A stretch of DNA of 14,545 nt from Gammaproteobacteria bacterium (GTDB lineage: Bacteria; Pseudomonadota; Gammaproteobacteria; Methylococcales; UBA2780): positions 1 through 14,545 of the forward strand of contig QNFJ01000030.1 of NCBI GenBank assembly GCA_003646305.1. Direction: 5' to 3'. This document shows positions 1 through 8,335 of this stretch, piece by piece; within the stretch, counting starts at the first letter, position 1, and every line of letters starts with the position of its first letter. The translations under genes and the position numbers were made by a program. Under the pieces are notes generated by a model that was not told the origin of the DNA, made no database searches, and saw nothing but the letters and a program-made list of their open reading frames with translations.

Positions 1-103
1 GCGTCTGTTTTGCCTCGATGGCATGGCTATGAAGATAGCTTTTGATAGGGTTGGTGGATTCTGGCGATTAATCCATAATGTTATCGATTAAAAAAGTAAA
101 TGA

Positions 104-382
104 GCCACTTCATTCTCTCACTCATCTTTTTGGGCTCTTTTATTTGAAAAATCATGGGGTCATAAAGCCGCCGGTATTAATAAAGGTGATCTCAGAGTTA
201 AACGCACCCGCACCCACTGCTTCGCCACCTGTAAATCAGGCCCTGTTATGGCCGTACAACCTGATGGCATCTGGTACTACAATGTCACAGAAGAGAACCT
301 TGATCGGATCATTGAAGAACACCTTGTAGGTGGAAATCCGGTTGAAGAGCTAATTTATCACCGAAGTAGTCACGCTGATTAA
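104..382 (+). pseudogene. 5'-truncated remnant of a (2Fe-2S) ferredoxin-domain protein
   Basis: Read in the frame ending with TAA at 380-382, this stretch encodes a tail typical of small thioredoxin-like [2Fe-2S] ferredoxins. It has HCFATCKSGPVMAV (a CxxxC cluster-ligand pair followed by GP), then PDGIWYYNVT, then IIEEHLVGGNPVEEL. That is the C-terminal half of a roughly 100-residue family. Upstream, the same frame is closed by TGA at 101-103, and there is no ATG, GTG or TTG before the cysteine region. The N-terminal half with the first two cysteine ligands is not seen in any plus-strand frame between 1 and 103. The gene therefore looks broken or decayed, although a frameshift or assembly error cannot be excluded. 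An overlapping ORF in another frame (78-329) has no family features. The family call for the C-terminal half is fairly secure; the pseudogene status is inference. Confidence 0.6.
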
Positions 383-444
383 CGCATAACGAACAAGGAA
401 ATCCTAGCTCAAGACTCATCCAGCTCAGTATTTACTATAAACCC

Positions 445-476
445 ACCCGATGATTACCAGAAGATTATCATCGGGT
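445..476. repeat. Inverted repeat in the nudJ promoter
   Basis: Perfect 10-bp arms, ACCCGATGAT (445-454) and ATCATCGGGT (467-476), are separated by 12 bases. The right arm runs into the TATAAT box at 476-481. No T-run follows on either strand, so it is not a standard intrinsic terminator. It could be an operator or an mRNA hairpin; the role is unknown. Confidence 0.5.
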
Positions 477-481
477 ATAAT
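454..481 (+). promoter_or_regulatory. Putative sigma-70 promoter of nudJ-mnmA
   Basis: There is a consensus -10 box TATAAT at 476-481 and a weak -35 candidate TTACCA at 454-459, with 16-bp spacing. This would put the transcript start about 20 bases before the nudJ ATG at 509. The spacer lies inside the inverted repeat 445-476. The -10 is strong and the -35 is poor. Confidence 0.4.
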
Positions 482-508
482 TGCCGCTTTTAATCATTAG
501 AGTCATCC

Positions 509-976
509 ATGGTCTGGAAGCCCCGAGTCACCGTTGCTGCAATTATTGAGCAAAATAACCGTTTTTTAATGGTCGAAGAAGAGACCTCAAATGGTATTGC
601 CTTTAATCAACCCGCAGGCCACCTGGAAGAAGGTGAAACGCTAATTGATGCCGTCACCCGAGAAACATTAGAAGAGACTGCCTGGCACTTCCGTCCCGAA
701 TCAATTATTGGCATCCACCTCTGGCAACACCCTCAAAAAGAGGAGACTTTTTTACGGGTTAGTTTTAAAGGTGTGGTCACCTCTCACGATGAGTCGTTGC
801 CTATGGATGACGGGATTATTCAGGCTCTCTGGATGAGCCGTGATGAACTGGCTTCACAACCAGGGAAACTACGCAGTCCCCTCGTTTTAAGTTCAATTGA
901 TGATTATCTCGCTGGCGAGCGCTATCCGCTCTCAATTCTCAAGTCATTACTGGGTAGCACATGTCCAAACAGCTGA
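509..976 (+). CDS. nudJ: Nudix hydrolase, NudJ-like (phosphatase NudJ)
   Basis: A 155-residue Nudix protein, the usual length for NudJ. The E. coli family member hydrolyses nucleoside tri- and diphosphates and hydroxymethylpyrimidine pyrophosphate in the cytosol. The Nudix box spans residues 37-59: G37, E43, then R51-E52 and E55-E56, which supply the divalent metal ligands. The usual glycine near the end of the box is Ala58 and the hydrophobic position after RE is Thr53. The same [10 protein letters not shown] form is, as far as I recall, common in gammaproteobacterial NudJ. The ATG at 509 has only a weak purine-rich ribosome site. The 3' end overlaps the mnmA start by 16 bases, so the two genes are probably one transcript and translationally coupled. 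The nudJ-mnmA order is the same as in E. coli. Confidence 0.9.
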   Translation: MVWKPRVTVAAIIEQNNRFLMVEEETSNGIAFNQPAGHLEEGETLIDAVTRETLEETAWHFRPESIIGIHLWQHPQKEETFLRVSFKGVVTSHDESLPMDDGIIQALWMSRDELASQPGKLRSPLVLSSIDDYLAGERYPLSILKSLLGSTCPNS

Positions 977-2055
977 ATGTAATTGTGGGCATGTCTGGTG
1001 GCGTCGATTCATCTGTCGCCGCCGCGCTTCTGATTGAGCAGGGTCACAACGTCACGGGGCTTTTTATGAAGAACTGGGACGAAGATGACGGAACAGAATA
1101 CTGCACGGCTATTGAGGATTTAGCAGATGCACAACAGGTCTGCGATCGACTGGGCATCCCTCTCAAAACCGTCAACTTTGCCGCCGAGTACTGGGACAAT
1201 GTTTTTGAAACATTCCTGCAAGAATACCGCGCAGGTCGCACACCCAACCCCGACATTCTCTGCAACAAAGAGATCAAATTTAAAGCTTTTCTCGACTACG
1301 CAAAAGATCTTGGAGCGGACTTTATCGCCACCGGCCATTACACCCGCGTCGATCAACAGGCAGGTGAGTATCGCCTCCTTAAAGGAGTGGATAGCAATAA
1401 AGATCAGAGCTACTTTCTCTATACACTGGGTCAAGAGGCGCTCTCCAAAACCCTCTTTCCAATTGGTGAACTAGAAAAACCAGAAGTTCGTCGTTTAGCC
1501 GAAAAGTATGATTTTGATAACAGCCGCAAAAAAGACAGCACCGGCATTTGCTTTATTGGTGAACGAAAATTCCGAGATTTCCTAAAACGCTACATCCCTG
1601 CCCAACCAGGCAAAATGCACGACCCAGAAGGAAACTTCATCGGTAACCATCAGGGATTAATGTACTACACGCTTGGACAACGACGCGGGCTGGATATTGG
1701 CGGACGCAAAGAGGCCAGTGATGACCCCTGGTACGTGGTCGGTAAAGATTTAGAAAATAATATTCTGATTATTGCACAAGGTCACCATCACCCTCTGCTA
1801 TTTAAAACCCACCTAGAAGCGACCACTCTGGACTGGACAAGCAACAAGCCAGCTAAAGATAGTTTTCGATGCTATGCAAAAACCCGCTACCGTCAGCAAG
1901 AGCAGGCCTGTTTAGTGGAGATTATTGGTGAAGATCGCTGTAAAGTGACTTTTGATGAGCCCCAGCGCGCCATCACTCCCGGCCAGTCGGTTGTCTTTTA
2001 TCTGGCTGAGCAGTGCCTTGGTGGTGGCGTTATTGAGATGGCTTACAACAGATAG
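961..2055 (+). CDS. mnmA: tRNA-specific 2-thiouridylase MnmA
   Basis: A 364-residue cytosolic enzyme that thiolates U34 of tRNA-Lys, tRNA-Glu and tRNA-Gln. It adenylates the base and then transfers persulfide sulfur delivered by the TusE relay. The ATP-binding PP-loop SGGVDS is at residues 12-17. The two family cysteines are present: Cys101 in the [12 protein letters not shown] segment (nucleophile) and Cys197 in [12 protein letters not shown] (persulfide carrier). The C-terminal beta-barrel contains [12 protein letters not shown]. All catalytic features are intact and the length matches the family. The start ATG lies inside the end of nudJ. In E. coli the next genes are hflD and purB; here the gene is followed by an unrelated secreted protein, so the conserved block ends at this point. 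Confidence 0.97.
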   Translation: MSKQLNVIVGMSGGVDSSVAAALLIEQGHNVTGLFMKNWDEDDGTEYCTAIEDLADAQQVCDRLGIPLKTVNFAAEYWDNVFETFLQEYRAGRTPNPDILCNKEIKFKAFLDYAKDLGADFIATGHYTRVDQQAGEYRLLKGVDSNKDQSYFLYTLGQEALSKTLFPIGELEKPEVRRLAEKYDFDNSRKKDSTGICFIGERKFRDFLKRYIPAQPGKMHDPEGNFIGNHQGLMYYTLGQRRGLDIGGRKEASDDPWYVVGKDLENNILIIAQGHHHPLLFKTHLEATTLDWTSNKPAKDSFRCYAKTRYRQQEQACLVEIIGEDRCKVTFDEPQRAITPGQSVVFYLAEQCLGGGVIEMAYNR

Positions 2056-2121
2056 AAAAACGAAGTTTCTCAATCCAGTGTTTCAAGCGGCCCCTCTTTT
2101 GCCAGACCTGAGCAGAGAAAA

Positions 2122-2150
2122 TTGAAACCAAACTAGATCGTGTGTAGCAT
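2122..2150 (+). promoter_or_regulatory. Putative sigma-70 promoter of the 190-residue secreted protein
   Basis: TTGAAA at 2122-2127 and TAGCAT at 2145-2150 are separated by exactly 17 bp. A transcript would start near 2157, leaving a leader of about 38 bases that contains GGAG upstream of the ATG at 2195. This suggests the gene is transcribed separately from mnmA. Confidence 0.4.
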
Positions 2151-2194
2151 CGGCTAGCCCGTTTTATCAATTATTTCATCATGGAGACATACTA

Positions 2195-2767
2195 ATGAAT
2201 AAAAGCCTTTCTCTCTGGATTATGCTGACACTATTTGCCGCACCCGTCTGGTCAGGTGAGACAAACCCAGTCACAGACAAACCCTCATTCTCTGCTAGTC
2301 AAAGCGCTACTGTTAGCGCGAGAGTAGAAGCTATTAACCATAAAACCCGCGAAGTCACCTTACGCAAAAATGATGGCAACACCGAAAGCTTTATTGCCAC
2401 TGACGAGGCGCGCAATCTGGATCAGGTAAAAGTGGGTGATATCGTTATTGCTAAGTATATTGAAAGTCTGGACATAGAAGTCGTCTCTGTCGAAAACGCC
2501 AGTGCCCAAACAGGTAGCGCAATGGCTCTTGTCCGTAGTGAAAAAGGTGAGATGCCGAGTATTACCGAAGTGGACACCACAGTAACCACTGCAATCGTCG
2601 AGGAAATCAATCTTGGTGCCAATACTTTTAAACTGAAAGGCCCCGAGGGCAATATCACTGAACACACAGCCCGGAACCCTGAGAACCTTAAAAAAGTAGC
2701 TGTTGGGGACATGGTTGTAATCACCCACACCAGTACTATCTCTTTAACCGTTGAACAGAAAAAATAG
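2195..2767 (+). CDS. Exported two-domain repeat protein of unknown function
   Basis: A 190-residue protein with a Sec signal peptide (hydrophobic residues 5-16, likely cleavage after VWS near residue 20), so the mature protein should be periplasmic or secreted. The mature part is an internal duplication. Residues 37-96 (from SATVSARVEAIN to about ESLDIEV) and 128-187 (from TTVTTAIVEEIN to about TISLTVE) align without gaps. They share VE-IN at the start, a DG/EG turn, a charged stretch ending in N-L, and VGD-VV/IA near the end. The pattern suggests a small beta-barrel, like the OB-fold-like beta proteins often annotated DUF5666 or copper-binding-like. That is a resemblance only. No Met/His metal site of the CusF kind is visible, and mature cysteines are absent. 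GGAG lies 8 bases before the ATG. The gene sits between its own promoter and a strong terminator, so it is probably monocistronic. Confidence 0.8.
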   Translation: MNKSLSLWIMLTLFAAPVWSGETNPVTDKPSFSASQSATVSARVEAINHKTREVTLRKNDGNTESFIATDEARNLDQVKVGDIVIAKYIESLDIEVVSVENASAQTGSAMALVRSEKGEMPSITEVDTTVTTAIVEEINLGANTFKLKGPEGNITEHTARNPENLKKVAVGDMVVITHTSTISLTVEQKK

Positions 2768-2797
2768 CCGGATCTTCTTTACAATTTGAACTGACAG

Positions 2798-2835
2798 AAA
2801 AAAGGTCTAACTCTTTCAGGGTTGGACCTTTTTTT
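2798..2835 (+). terminator. Intrinsic terminator after the 190-residue protein gene
   Basis: A 14-bp stem pairs 2798-2811 (AAAAAAGGTCTAAC) with 2821-2834 (GTTGGACCTTTTTT), with one T-G pair and a 9-base loop. A run of seven T ends the right arm. The A-rich left arm gives T-rich sequence on the other strand, so it may also stop minus-strand transcripts arriving from 2908. Confidence 0.85.
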
Positions 2836-2907
2836 ATTAAATACTCCTTAGAAAGGCCGGTGTATAGCACTACATAAACACACTATTAGCTTTCTGTTCT
2901 GAAGTAG

Positions 2908-3987
2908 TCAGCGCCAGCTAATTCGATAAATCGCACCACGCTTATCATCTGAGAACAATAGAGAGCCATCGGGCAGTTGCAGAAAATCGACCGGCCTACT
3001 CTGATAGCCGCCCTCCATTTCATAAAAGAGTACTTCCCTCTCTGGCTGATCATTTTTAAACTGAATAGTAACAATCTTATAACCGGCTGGTTCACTGCGA
3101 TCCCAGGAACCATGCAAAGCAACAAATAACTGCCCCTGGTATTTTTCTGGAAACATTTTCCCTGTGTAGAAATGGATGCCTAGTGGTGCAGAATGTGCCT
3201 GAAATTCCCACGCTGGTGGCTCAAATCGTTCACACGGCTTACGTGGTGTTCCCATTTTCGGATCCACTAACGCCTCCCCATGACACCAGGGAAAGCCAAA
3301 ATGCTGGCCTTTCTCTGACAGAACATTGAGCTCATCTGCGGGAAGATCATCACCCAACCTGTCTCGGCCATTATCGGTAAACCACAACTCACCTGTCTGT
3401 GGGTGCCAATCAAAACCGACGCTATTTCTAATCCCTTTTGCTACGATTTCCAGGTCAGAGCCATCTGGATATATCCGTATTATTTTTCCATAAAGTAGCT
3501 GGCGTGGTTTGCAAATATTGCAGGGAACACCTATAGAGAGATAGAGCTTCTTGTCCATCCCCACTTTCAAATAATGCCAGCCATGATGTGCGTTCGTGGG
3601 CAACCGGTCGTAGATTATCTCAGGCTCAGGCGGGTTTTTAAGTTTCCCTGCTATGCCTTTAAAGCGAAGGATTTTTGAAATCTCCGCCACGTAAAGATCA
3701 CCATTATAAAAAGCCACACCGTTGGGCAGAGAGAGTCCTTCTGCCAGAGTATATTTTCGATCAGCCTGTCCATCCCGGTCAGAATCAACCACCGCATAGA
3801 CCTTTCCTTCAATCCGCGTCCCGACATAAACTGTTCCATCATCGCCCAGCGCGAGTGATCGCGCATCGGGCAACCCCGCCGCATAGAGTTCAATAGAAAA
3901 CCGATCAGATACTGCAGCACCAGCCTGTAGAGGGAAAATAAAAAACAGACTGAGATATAAAACAAAAAACCTGGATAACCGCAACAT
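2908..3987 (-). CDS. PQQ-dependent sugar (sorbosone-type) dehydrogenase, exported
   Basis: A 359-residue protein with a Sec signal peptide (residues 1-24, ending AGA|A). The rest is a six-bladed beta-propeller of the glucose/sorbosone dehydrogenase family, soluble periplasmic quinoproteins that oxidise sugars or aldoses using PQQ and calcium. Family signatures are NAHHGWHYLKVG at residues 132-143, a CxxC pair Cys156/Cys159 (PCNIC) just after it, GIRNSVGFDWHP at 185-196, LWFTDNGRDRLGDDLP at 201-216, and AHSAPLGIHFYTG near 264-276. The substrate cannot be told from sequence, and many homologues are uncharacterised. There are no PQQ synthesis genes in the window. A GGA lies upstream of the ATG, and the upstream gap (3988-4101) separates it from the GGDEF-EAL gene on the same strand, so it may have its own promoter; no strong one was recognised. 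Confidence 0.85.
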   Translation of the reverse strand: MLRLSRFFVLYLSLFFIFPLQAGAAVSDRFSIELYAAGLPDARSLALGDDGTVYVGTRIEGKVYAVVDSDRDGQADRKYTLAEGLSLPNGVAFYNGDLYVAEISKILRFKGIAGKLKNPPEPEIIYDRLPTNAHHGWHYLKVGMDKKLYLSIGVPCNICKPRQLLYGKIIRIYPDGSDLEIVAKGIRNSVGFDWHPQTGELWFTDNGRDRLGDDLPADELNVLSEKGQHFGFPWCHGEALVDPKMGTPRKPCERFEPPAWEFQAHSAPLGIHFYTGKMFPEKYQGQLFVALHGSWDRSEPAGYKIVTIQFKNDQPEREVLFYEMEGGYQSRPVDFLQLPDGSLLFSDDKRGAIYRISWR

Positions 3988-4101
3988 AATCTTGATAGGT
4001 CCTTAGATCAAAAAAACCAATGTTATTATTACCATGCATCAGGTAGTTGTCGACAATAAATCAACACATGGTTGCAAGAAGAGCATTCAGCACTGCTAAG
4101 T

Positions 4102-7100
4102 TCACAAGCCTTTTGCTAATAAGTTCGCCATTTCATCGACAGGCACTGGCTTACTGAACAGATACCCCTGCCCAATTTCACAGCCTTTTTCAAGAAGATA
4201 GGCAAGCTGTTCTTCTTCTTCAATCCCTTCCGCCACGCTTTTGAGCTTGAGCTGCCGGGCAATGGCGAGGATCGCATCAATAATTGCAGCATCATCTTCA
4301 TCAGTCGTAATATCACGCACAAAAGTACGATCAATTTTTATCGTATCAATGGGAAAACGTTTCAGATAAGCCAGGGATGAATAGCCGGTACCAAAATCAT
4401 CCATCGCAATACTAAATCCGCGGCTTTTTATCTCTTTCAGCACATTAGTGGCATTATGCGCATCACCCATCATCAAGCTTTCTGTAATTTCTAGCTCCAA
4501 AGCCGATGCGGGTATTCCAGTCTCTGTCAGCACGGCACTCAAAGAATCTAATAGTTGACCATTATTAAACTGCCTTTCTGACAAGTTAACCGCGATATGG
4601 CCCGGATTTAGCCCCTTTTTAACCCATTTTTGATACGCACGCCCTGCTTCTTGAATCACCCAACTGCCCACCTCTGACATCAGACCAGCCTCTTCCAGAA
4701 TCGGGATAAACTCAAACGGTGATATAAGCCCAAACCCAGGCCTATTCCACCTGATCAGTGCCTCCATACCGATGATCTTTCGCGTTTTAAGCTCAACTTT
4801 TGGCTGAAAGTGCAGTTCAAATTCATTATTCTCAAGTGCTACCCTCAGACTACTGGAGAGCTCCATAAACTTCTCAGAAAGCTGGCTAATCTGTCTGTTA
4901 TAAAACTGGGCATTGTTACGTCCCATCTCTTTCGCTGCATACATTGCCGCATCTGCATGGCTCAGCAGGTCGCCAGGAACCAGGCCATCTTTGGGGTAGA
5001 TGCTGATGCCAATGCTGCCACCCACGAATAACTCACGTTGCTCAAATATTATGCTTCTGCTCAGTTCGAGGTTTATTTTCTCAGCAACATTCAACAAATC
5101 TGTCGTTGTCCCAAACGAATCAACAATGACTGTGAATTCATCGCCTCCCAACCGAGCAGCGACATCTGATGCTCGGATAACATTTTGTATTCTTCTACCA
5201 ATTTCACACAACACCTGGTCACCCACATCATGCCCAAGGGAATCATTTATGTGCTTAAAACGATCCAGATCGATGAAGAGAACTGCAAACTCTGTTTTAT
5301 TTCGCTTTCCACGCTGGATTGCTTGATCAAGCATCAGGCTAAAGAATGAACGATTTGGTAGCTCAGTTAAATCATCATAATTCGCCAATTTATAAAGTTT
5401 TTCATCTGCCAGTCTTCTTTTTGTAATATCTTCATGCAACCAAACAGCCTCATTCCCAGAACCCAACCCTGTGCTTTTCCCCGATATTTTGCACCAAAAT
5501 GTTGAGCCATCGGCTCTTTTTACCTCAACCTCTGTGCTATAAATATTACCTTTCTCCAGAGATAAATAGCCTTCACCGATTCGCAGATAATCTTTTTCAT
5601 GACAATAGATTACCCTGGTCCCTTTCCCGACAAAATAACCTTTTCTGGCATTAAATATCTCAAGCATTTTTGCATTAACTTTCACATAACGACGATCCCG
5701 TATCCAGGAAATACCAATTTCTGCATTATCAAAAATTATCTCCTGTTCTTTAAGCAATCGCTCAGTTCTTTCTGCAAAGCGGTTAAAATCCTTCCATAAG
5801 CTAGAAAACTCTCTCGACAAGGCAGTTCCACTGGATAATCTGGTAGAAACATCCCCTGAAGAAAGACTGTGCATTGCACTGCTAAGGGTACTAATAGGTT
5901 TGTTAATCCTGCGAAATATAGTCGCCAAAAATAGAATCAAAACAATGGCAAGAATAATACCAAGCAAAAAAACCATCCATCCACCAGCCGTTGCGATGAA
6001 TTGCACCTTTGCTATCGCCTCCTTAGCTTTCAGTTCAGAGGTAATCGCTATCGATTTAAGTGCTTTGTTCATCTCGAAAGTAAAGCCTCTAAAGGCTTCA
6101 GCCGTTACCCTGATTTTCTTGGTTTGCTCCAGACGTTGCTGGGTAAAATTAAAAAGAGATTCATCCTCTATCAGCAGAAAATTATGGAGTTTATGGAGAT
6201 GTAAACTAAGTTCTTCAGAAATCTCATTTAATCTCCCCTCATGCCAAGGTGACTTGAGTAAAAGTGAAAGCCCGTTAACCTGCCTTTGAAGTAAAACAAG
6301 CTCTTGTTTCAGCTGGTTATCTCTAAAATTAAGTAGCTCCTCTCGACTTTTTAAGGCATTAAACTTGATCAAGAGTTTCCCTAACCTAGCGATCGATAAG
6401 CCCATTCGAGCTGAGCCAGTGTCAATTTTCTTTTGTCTCTCAACAGCTTTAATATCGTCTACACCTTCTATTTTCAGATGTCTTTGAAGACGAATAGACA
6501 TCAACGAAATTTTCCCGCTTAACTCATCATCAAGCAGAACCATCATGCTAAATAGCTGCCGTATCTTTTCTTGAAAGCCATGAAACCTCATCTGAGTAGT
6601 GAGCAACGTCCCTTTTAGAAGAGATAAATCATAAAGCGCCTTTTCAATATCTCTAAAGCTGCTTGCAAGATGTTCTAAGGGGGCGGTCAGATTAGCGCTA
6701 TCACCAATAAGATTTCTTAGTTTAAGCAAGTTGTCCTCTGTACTAAGTGTTACCGTCGAAATCGAAGTAGTCATTCCCAGTGCATGCCTGCTTCTCGCAC
6801 TCACCAAGCGATCTTCAAAGATAACGAGTTCTGATAGATTTTCTTGTAGATCACGGCTGACCAGCAACAGTGGGAATACTTGTTCTGAAATTGTTTTCTG
6901 ATAGCGTGATATCAGCACCCCCTCAATTGAAGAGACACTCATTATCAGCAGAAAATAGCCCAATACAGCTAATATACTGGTTGAAACCAGTTGCTTGATT
7001 GAATGGCGGGGGATGGCCTTCTCAAGCCAATTAGGTGCTTCAAAGAAACCTTTCTGCAATCTTTCTAAGTGCTCACTTTTGAATATTCGTGTGAGCATAA

Positions 7101-7104
7101 TCAT
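4102..7104 (-). CDS. Membrane sensor GGDEF-EAL protein (cyclic-di-GMP synthesis/degradation)
   Basis: About 1000 residues from the ATG at 7104. An ATG at 7098 is equally possible, and an in-frame TTG at 7128 is less likely; none has a strong Shine-Dalgarno. Order: cytoplasmic N-terminus, TM1 about 39-64, a ~305-residue predicted helical periplasmic region, TM2 about 370-398, HAMP about 394-450, PAS about 452-567, GGDEF about 572-737, EAL about 745-1000. The diguanylate cyclase site is GGDEF (653-657), with an RASD inhibition site (644-647) exactly five residues before it. The phosphodiesterase domain keeps the EAL motif (781-783), NLSERQF, ELEITES, DDFGTGYSS (from 902), KIDR and AEGIEEEEQ. 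Both domains therefore look catalytically intact. It overlaps the end of the upstream binding-protein gene, implying translational coupling. By analogy with NspS-MbaA of Vibrio cholerae, the periplasmic region may read out that binding protein; this is inference. Confidence 0.92.
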   Translation of the reverse strand: MIMLTRIFKSEHLERLQKGFFEAPNWLEKAIPRHSIKQLVSTSILAVLGYFLLIMSVSSIEGVLISRYQKTISEQVFPLLLVSRDLQENLSELVIFEDRLVSARSRHALGMTTSISTVTLSTEDNLLKLRNLIGDSANLTAPLEHLASSFRDIEKALYDLSLLKGTLLTTQMRFHGFQEKIRQLFSMMVLLDDELSGKISLMSIRLQRHLKIEGVDDIKAVERQKKIDTGSARMGLSIARLGKLLIKFNALKSREELLNFRDNQLKQELVLLQRQVNGLSLLLKSPWHEGRLNEISEELSLHLHKLHNFLLIEDESLFNFTQQRLEQTKKIRVTAEAFRGFTFEMNKALKSIAITSELKAKEAIAKVQFIATAGGWMVFLLGIILAIVLILFLATIFRRINKPISTLSSAMHSLSSGDVSTRLSSGTALSREFSSLWKDFNRFAERTERLLKEQEIIFDNAEIGISWIRDRRYVKVNAKMLEIFNARKGYFVGKGTRVIYCHEKDYLRIGEGYLSLEKGNIYSTEVEVKRADGSTFWCKISGKSTGLGSGNEAVWLHEDITKRRLADEKLYKLANYDDLTELPNRSFFSLMLDQAIQRGKRNKTEFAVLFIDLDRFKHINDSLGHDVGDQVLCEIGRRIQNVIRASDVAARLGGDEFTVIVDSFGTTTDLLNVAEKINLELSRSIIFEQRELFVGGSIGISIYPKDGLVPGDLLSHADAAMYAAKEMGRNNAQFYNRQISQLSEKFMELSSSLRVALENNEFELHFQPKVELKTRKIIGMEALIRWNRPGFGLISPFEFIPILEEAGLMSEVGSWVIQEAGRAYQKWVKKGLNPGHIAVNLSERQFNNGQLLDSLSAVLTETGIPASALELEITESLMMGDAHNATNVLKEIKSRGFSIAMDDFGTGYSSLAYLKRFPIDTIKIDRTFVRDITTDEDDAAIIDAILAIARQLKLKSVAEGIEEEEQLAYLLEKGCEIGQGYLFSKPVPVDEMANLLAKGL

Positions 7105-8305
7105 TTTTCTTTGAACCAATATCCACAAAACGTCCCTTTCTTATTTGACTCATCCAAACCTCGTAACTAGCTTGGTGATGAGCTTCATTTAAAATCATAT
7201 CAACACCAAGGCCTATATCCAACCGCCCAAAGTTCCCCATCGATGTCAATAACGAGGCCTGATTAACATCTCCTTTTATTTTTCTGGCTGCATCGATAAA
7301 AATTCGAGCAACAATATAACCCTCCAGAGAAATAACATTAGGATTTAACAGCAGAGGTGAACTGGAGATCTGCTTGAGATACGATTGGACAATTGGCAGA
7401 CCTGATGCCATGTTAGGTACTACTTGTGTAATGATCACGCCCTCGGCATCCTTGCCTAGCATTCTTAAAAGTGAATCACTCCCTGTAAATGAAATATTTA
7501 GAAACAGAAGGTTGGGAAGATCCATTTTCATTAACTTGATGAACTTGGCAGCTGCCGCATAGCTTCCCACCATAATGACCGCTTTTGGCTCGACCTCCGC
7601 CACCAATAAATCAGCTACAGCCTGCTCAACATTTAATGTATTGCGCTGATAACGACCATGTGCAAGCCACTCTGCCTCGATATAACCACGACTTTGAAGC
7701 TGTTCAACCGCACCTTGGTATCCTGCATCACCATAACTATCGCGCTGTGTAAAAAAGGCTATCTCTTCCGGTTTTATTCCCGAGTCAAGCAAATGATTAA
7801 CCATTAGCATTGCCTCTTCTTTATAACTCGCTCGGTAATTATAAATACAGTAATCTGGAGGGGCTTTTCTCAATAATCCTGCTCCGGTATATGCACCAAA
7901 CATGAGTAGCTTTTCTTCGTTGGCAATAGGCACCGTTAAAACAGCTGTTGGCGTTCCGGTATTCCCCAAAATAGCAACCACGCTGTCTTCATCAATCAGC
8001 TCACGCATATTTTCAGCCGCACGCAATGGCTCATAAGCATCATCTTTAACAACCAAACGCAGAGTCCTTCCCTGAATGCCTCCATTCGCGTTTACTTCAG
8101 CAAACCCCAGTTCAATACCATTTTTCATACCACGACCAAGGTCTGCATTAAGACCGCTGAATGCAGCACTCATGCCGACTAGAATTTCATTATTAGCGGT
8201 TACTATCGGAGGGAATAAAACAGGCAGGCAGAGCAACACTGCCTTTAAGAGAAGGGTCTTTATTTTTAATGGTTCTAAAGAGAACCGGCCATCACAAGTA
8301 TCCAT
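7073..8305 (-). CDS. Periplasmic ligand-binding protein, branched-chain amino acid type (Peripla_BP_6)
   Basis: A 410-residue protein with a somewhat long N-region and a hydrophobic signal segment about residues 17-37, with cleavage probably near TAN|N. The mature part begins EILVGMSAAFSG, followed by GRGMKNGIELGFAEVNANGG. This is the standard opening of LivJ/LivK-type type-I periplasmic binding proteins, which close around amino acids, amides or other small ligands. Later segments fit the two-lobe fold: AILGNTGTPTA, FFTQRDSYGDAGYQGAV, AVIMVGSYAAAAKFIK and LEGYIVARIFIDAARK. The start ATG has a good AGAGG site 7 bases upstream. No permease or ATPase genes are adjacent. Instead its last codons overlap the GGDEF-EAL gene by about 26-32 bases, so it probably serves as a sensory subunit rather than a transporter component. 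The ligand is unknown. Confidence 0.88.
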   Translation of the reverse strand: MDTCDGRFSLEPLKIKTLLLKAVLLCLPVLFPPIVTANNEILVGMSAAFSGLNADLGRGMKNGIELGFAEVNANGGIQGRTLRLVVKDDAYEPLRAAENMRELIDEDSVVAILGNTGTPTAVLTVPIANEEKLLMFGAYTGAGLLRKAPPDYCIYNYRASYKEEAMLMVNHLLDSGIKPEEIAFFTQRDSYGDAGYQGAVEQLQSRGYIEAEWLAHGRYQRNTLNVEQAVADLLVAEVEPKAVIMVGSYAAAAKFIKLMKMDLPNLLFLNISFTGSDSLLRMLGKDAEGVIITQVVPNMASGLPIVQSYLKQISSSPLLLNPNVISLEGYIVARIFIDAARKIKGDVNQASLLTSMGNFGRLDIGLGVDMILNEAHHQASYEVWMSQIRKGRFVDIGSKKNDYAHTNIQK

Positions 8306-8335
8306 ACTTCTGCCTCTTGGAAACTACTTATACTC

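Noticed and set aside
78..329. Open frame of 83 codons starting at ATG 78
   Set aside because: It is out of frame with the clear ferredoxin-like tail (ends 382), has no family features, no good ribosome site, and covers the same bases.
2056..2194. Possible riboswitch or terminator after mnmA
   Set aside because: No stable stem with a T-run or known aptamer pattern was seen; only the TTGAAA-N17-TAGCAT promoter candidate is supported.
4810..6289. Several plus-strand open frames inside the GGDEF-EAL gene
   Set aside because: They are antisense to a long, fully conserved coding region and show no family motifs or ribosome sites.
7104..7128. TTG at 7128 as start of the GGDEF-EAL protein
   Set aside because: It is a rare start, lies deeper in the upstream gene and has no suitable Shine-Dalgarno. 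The ATGs at 7104 and 7098 are preferred.
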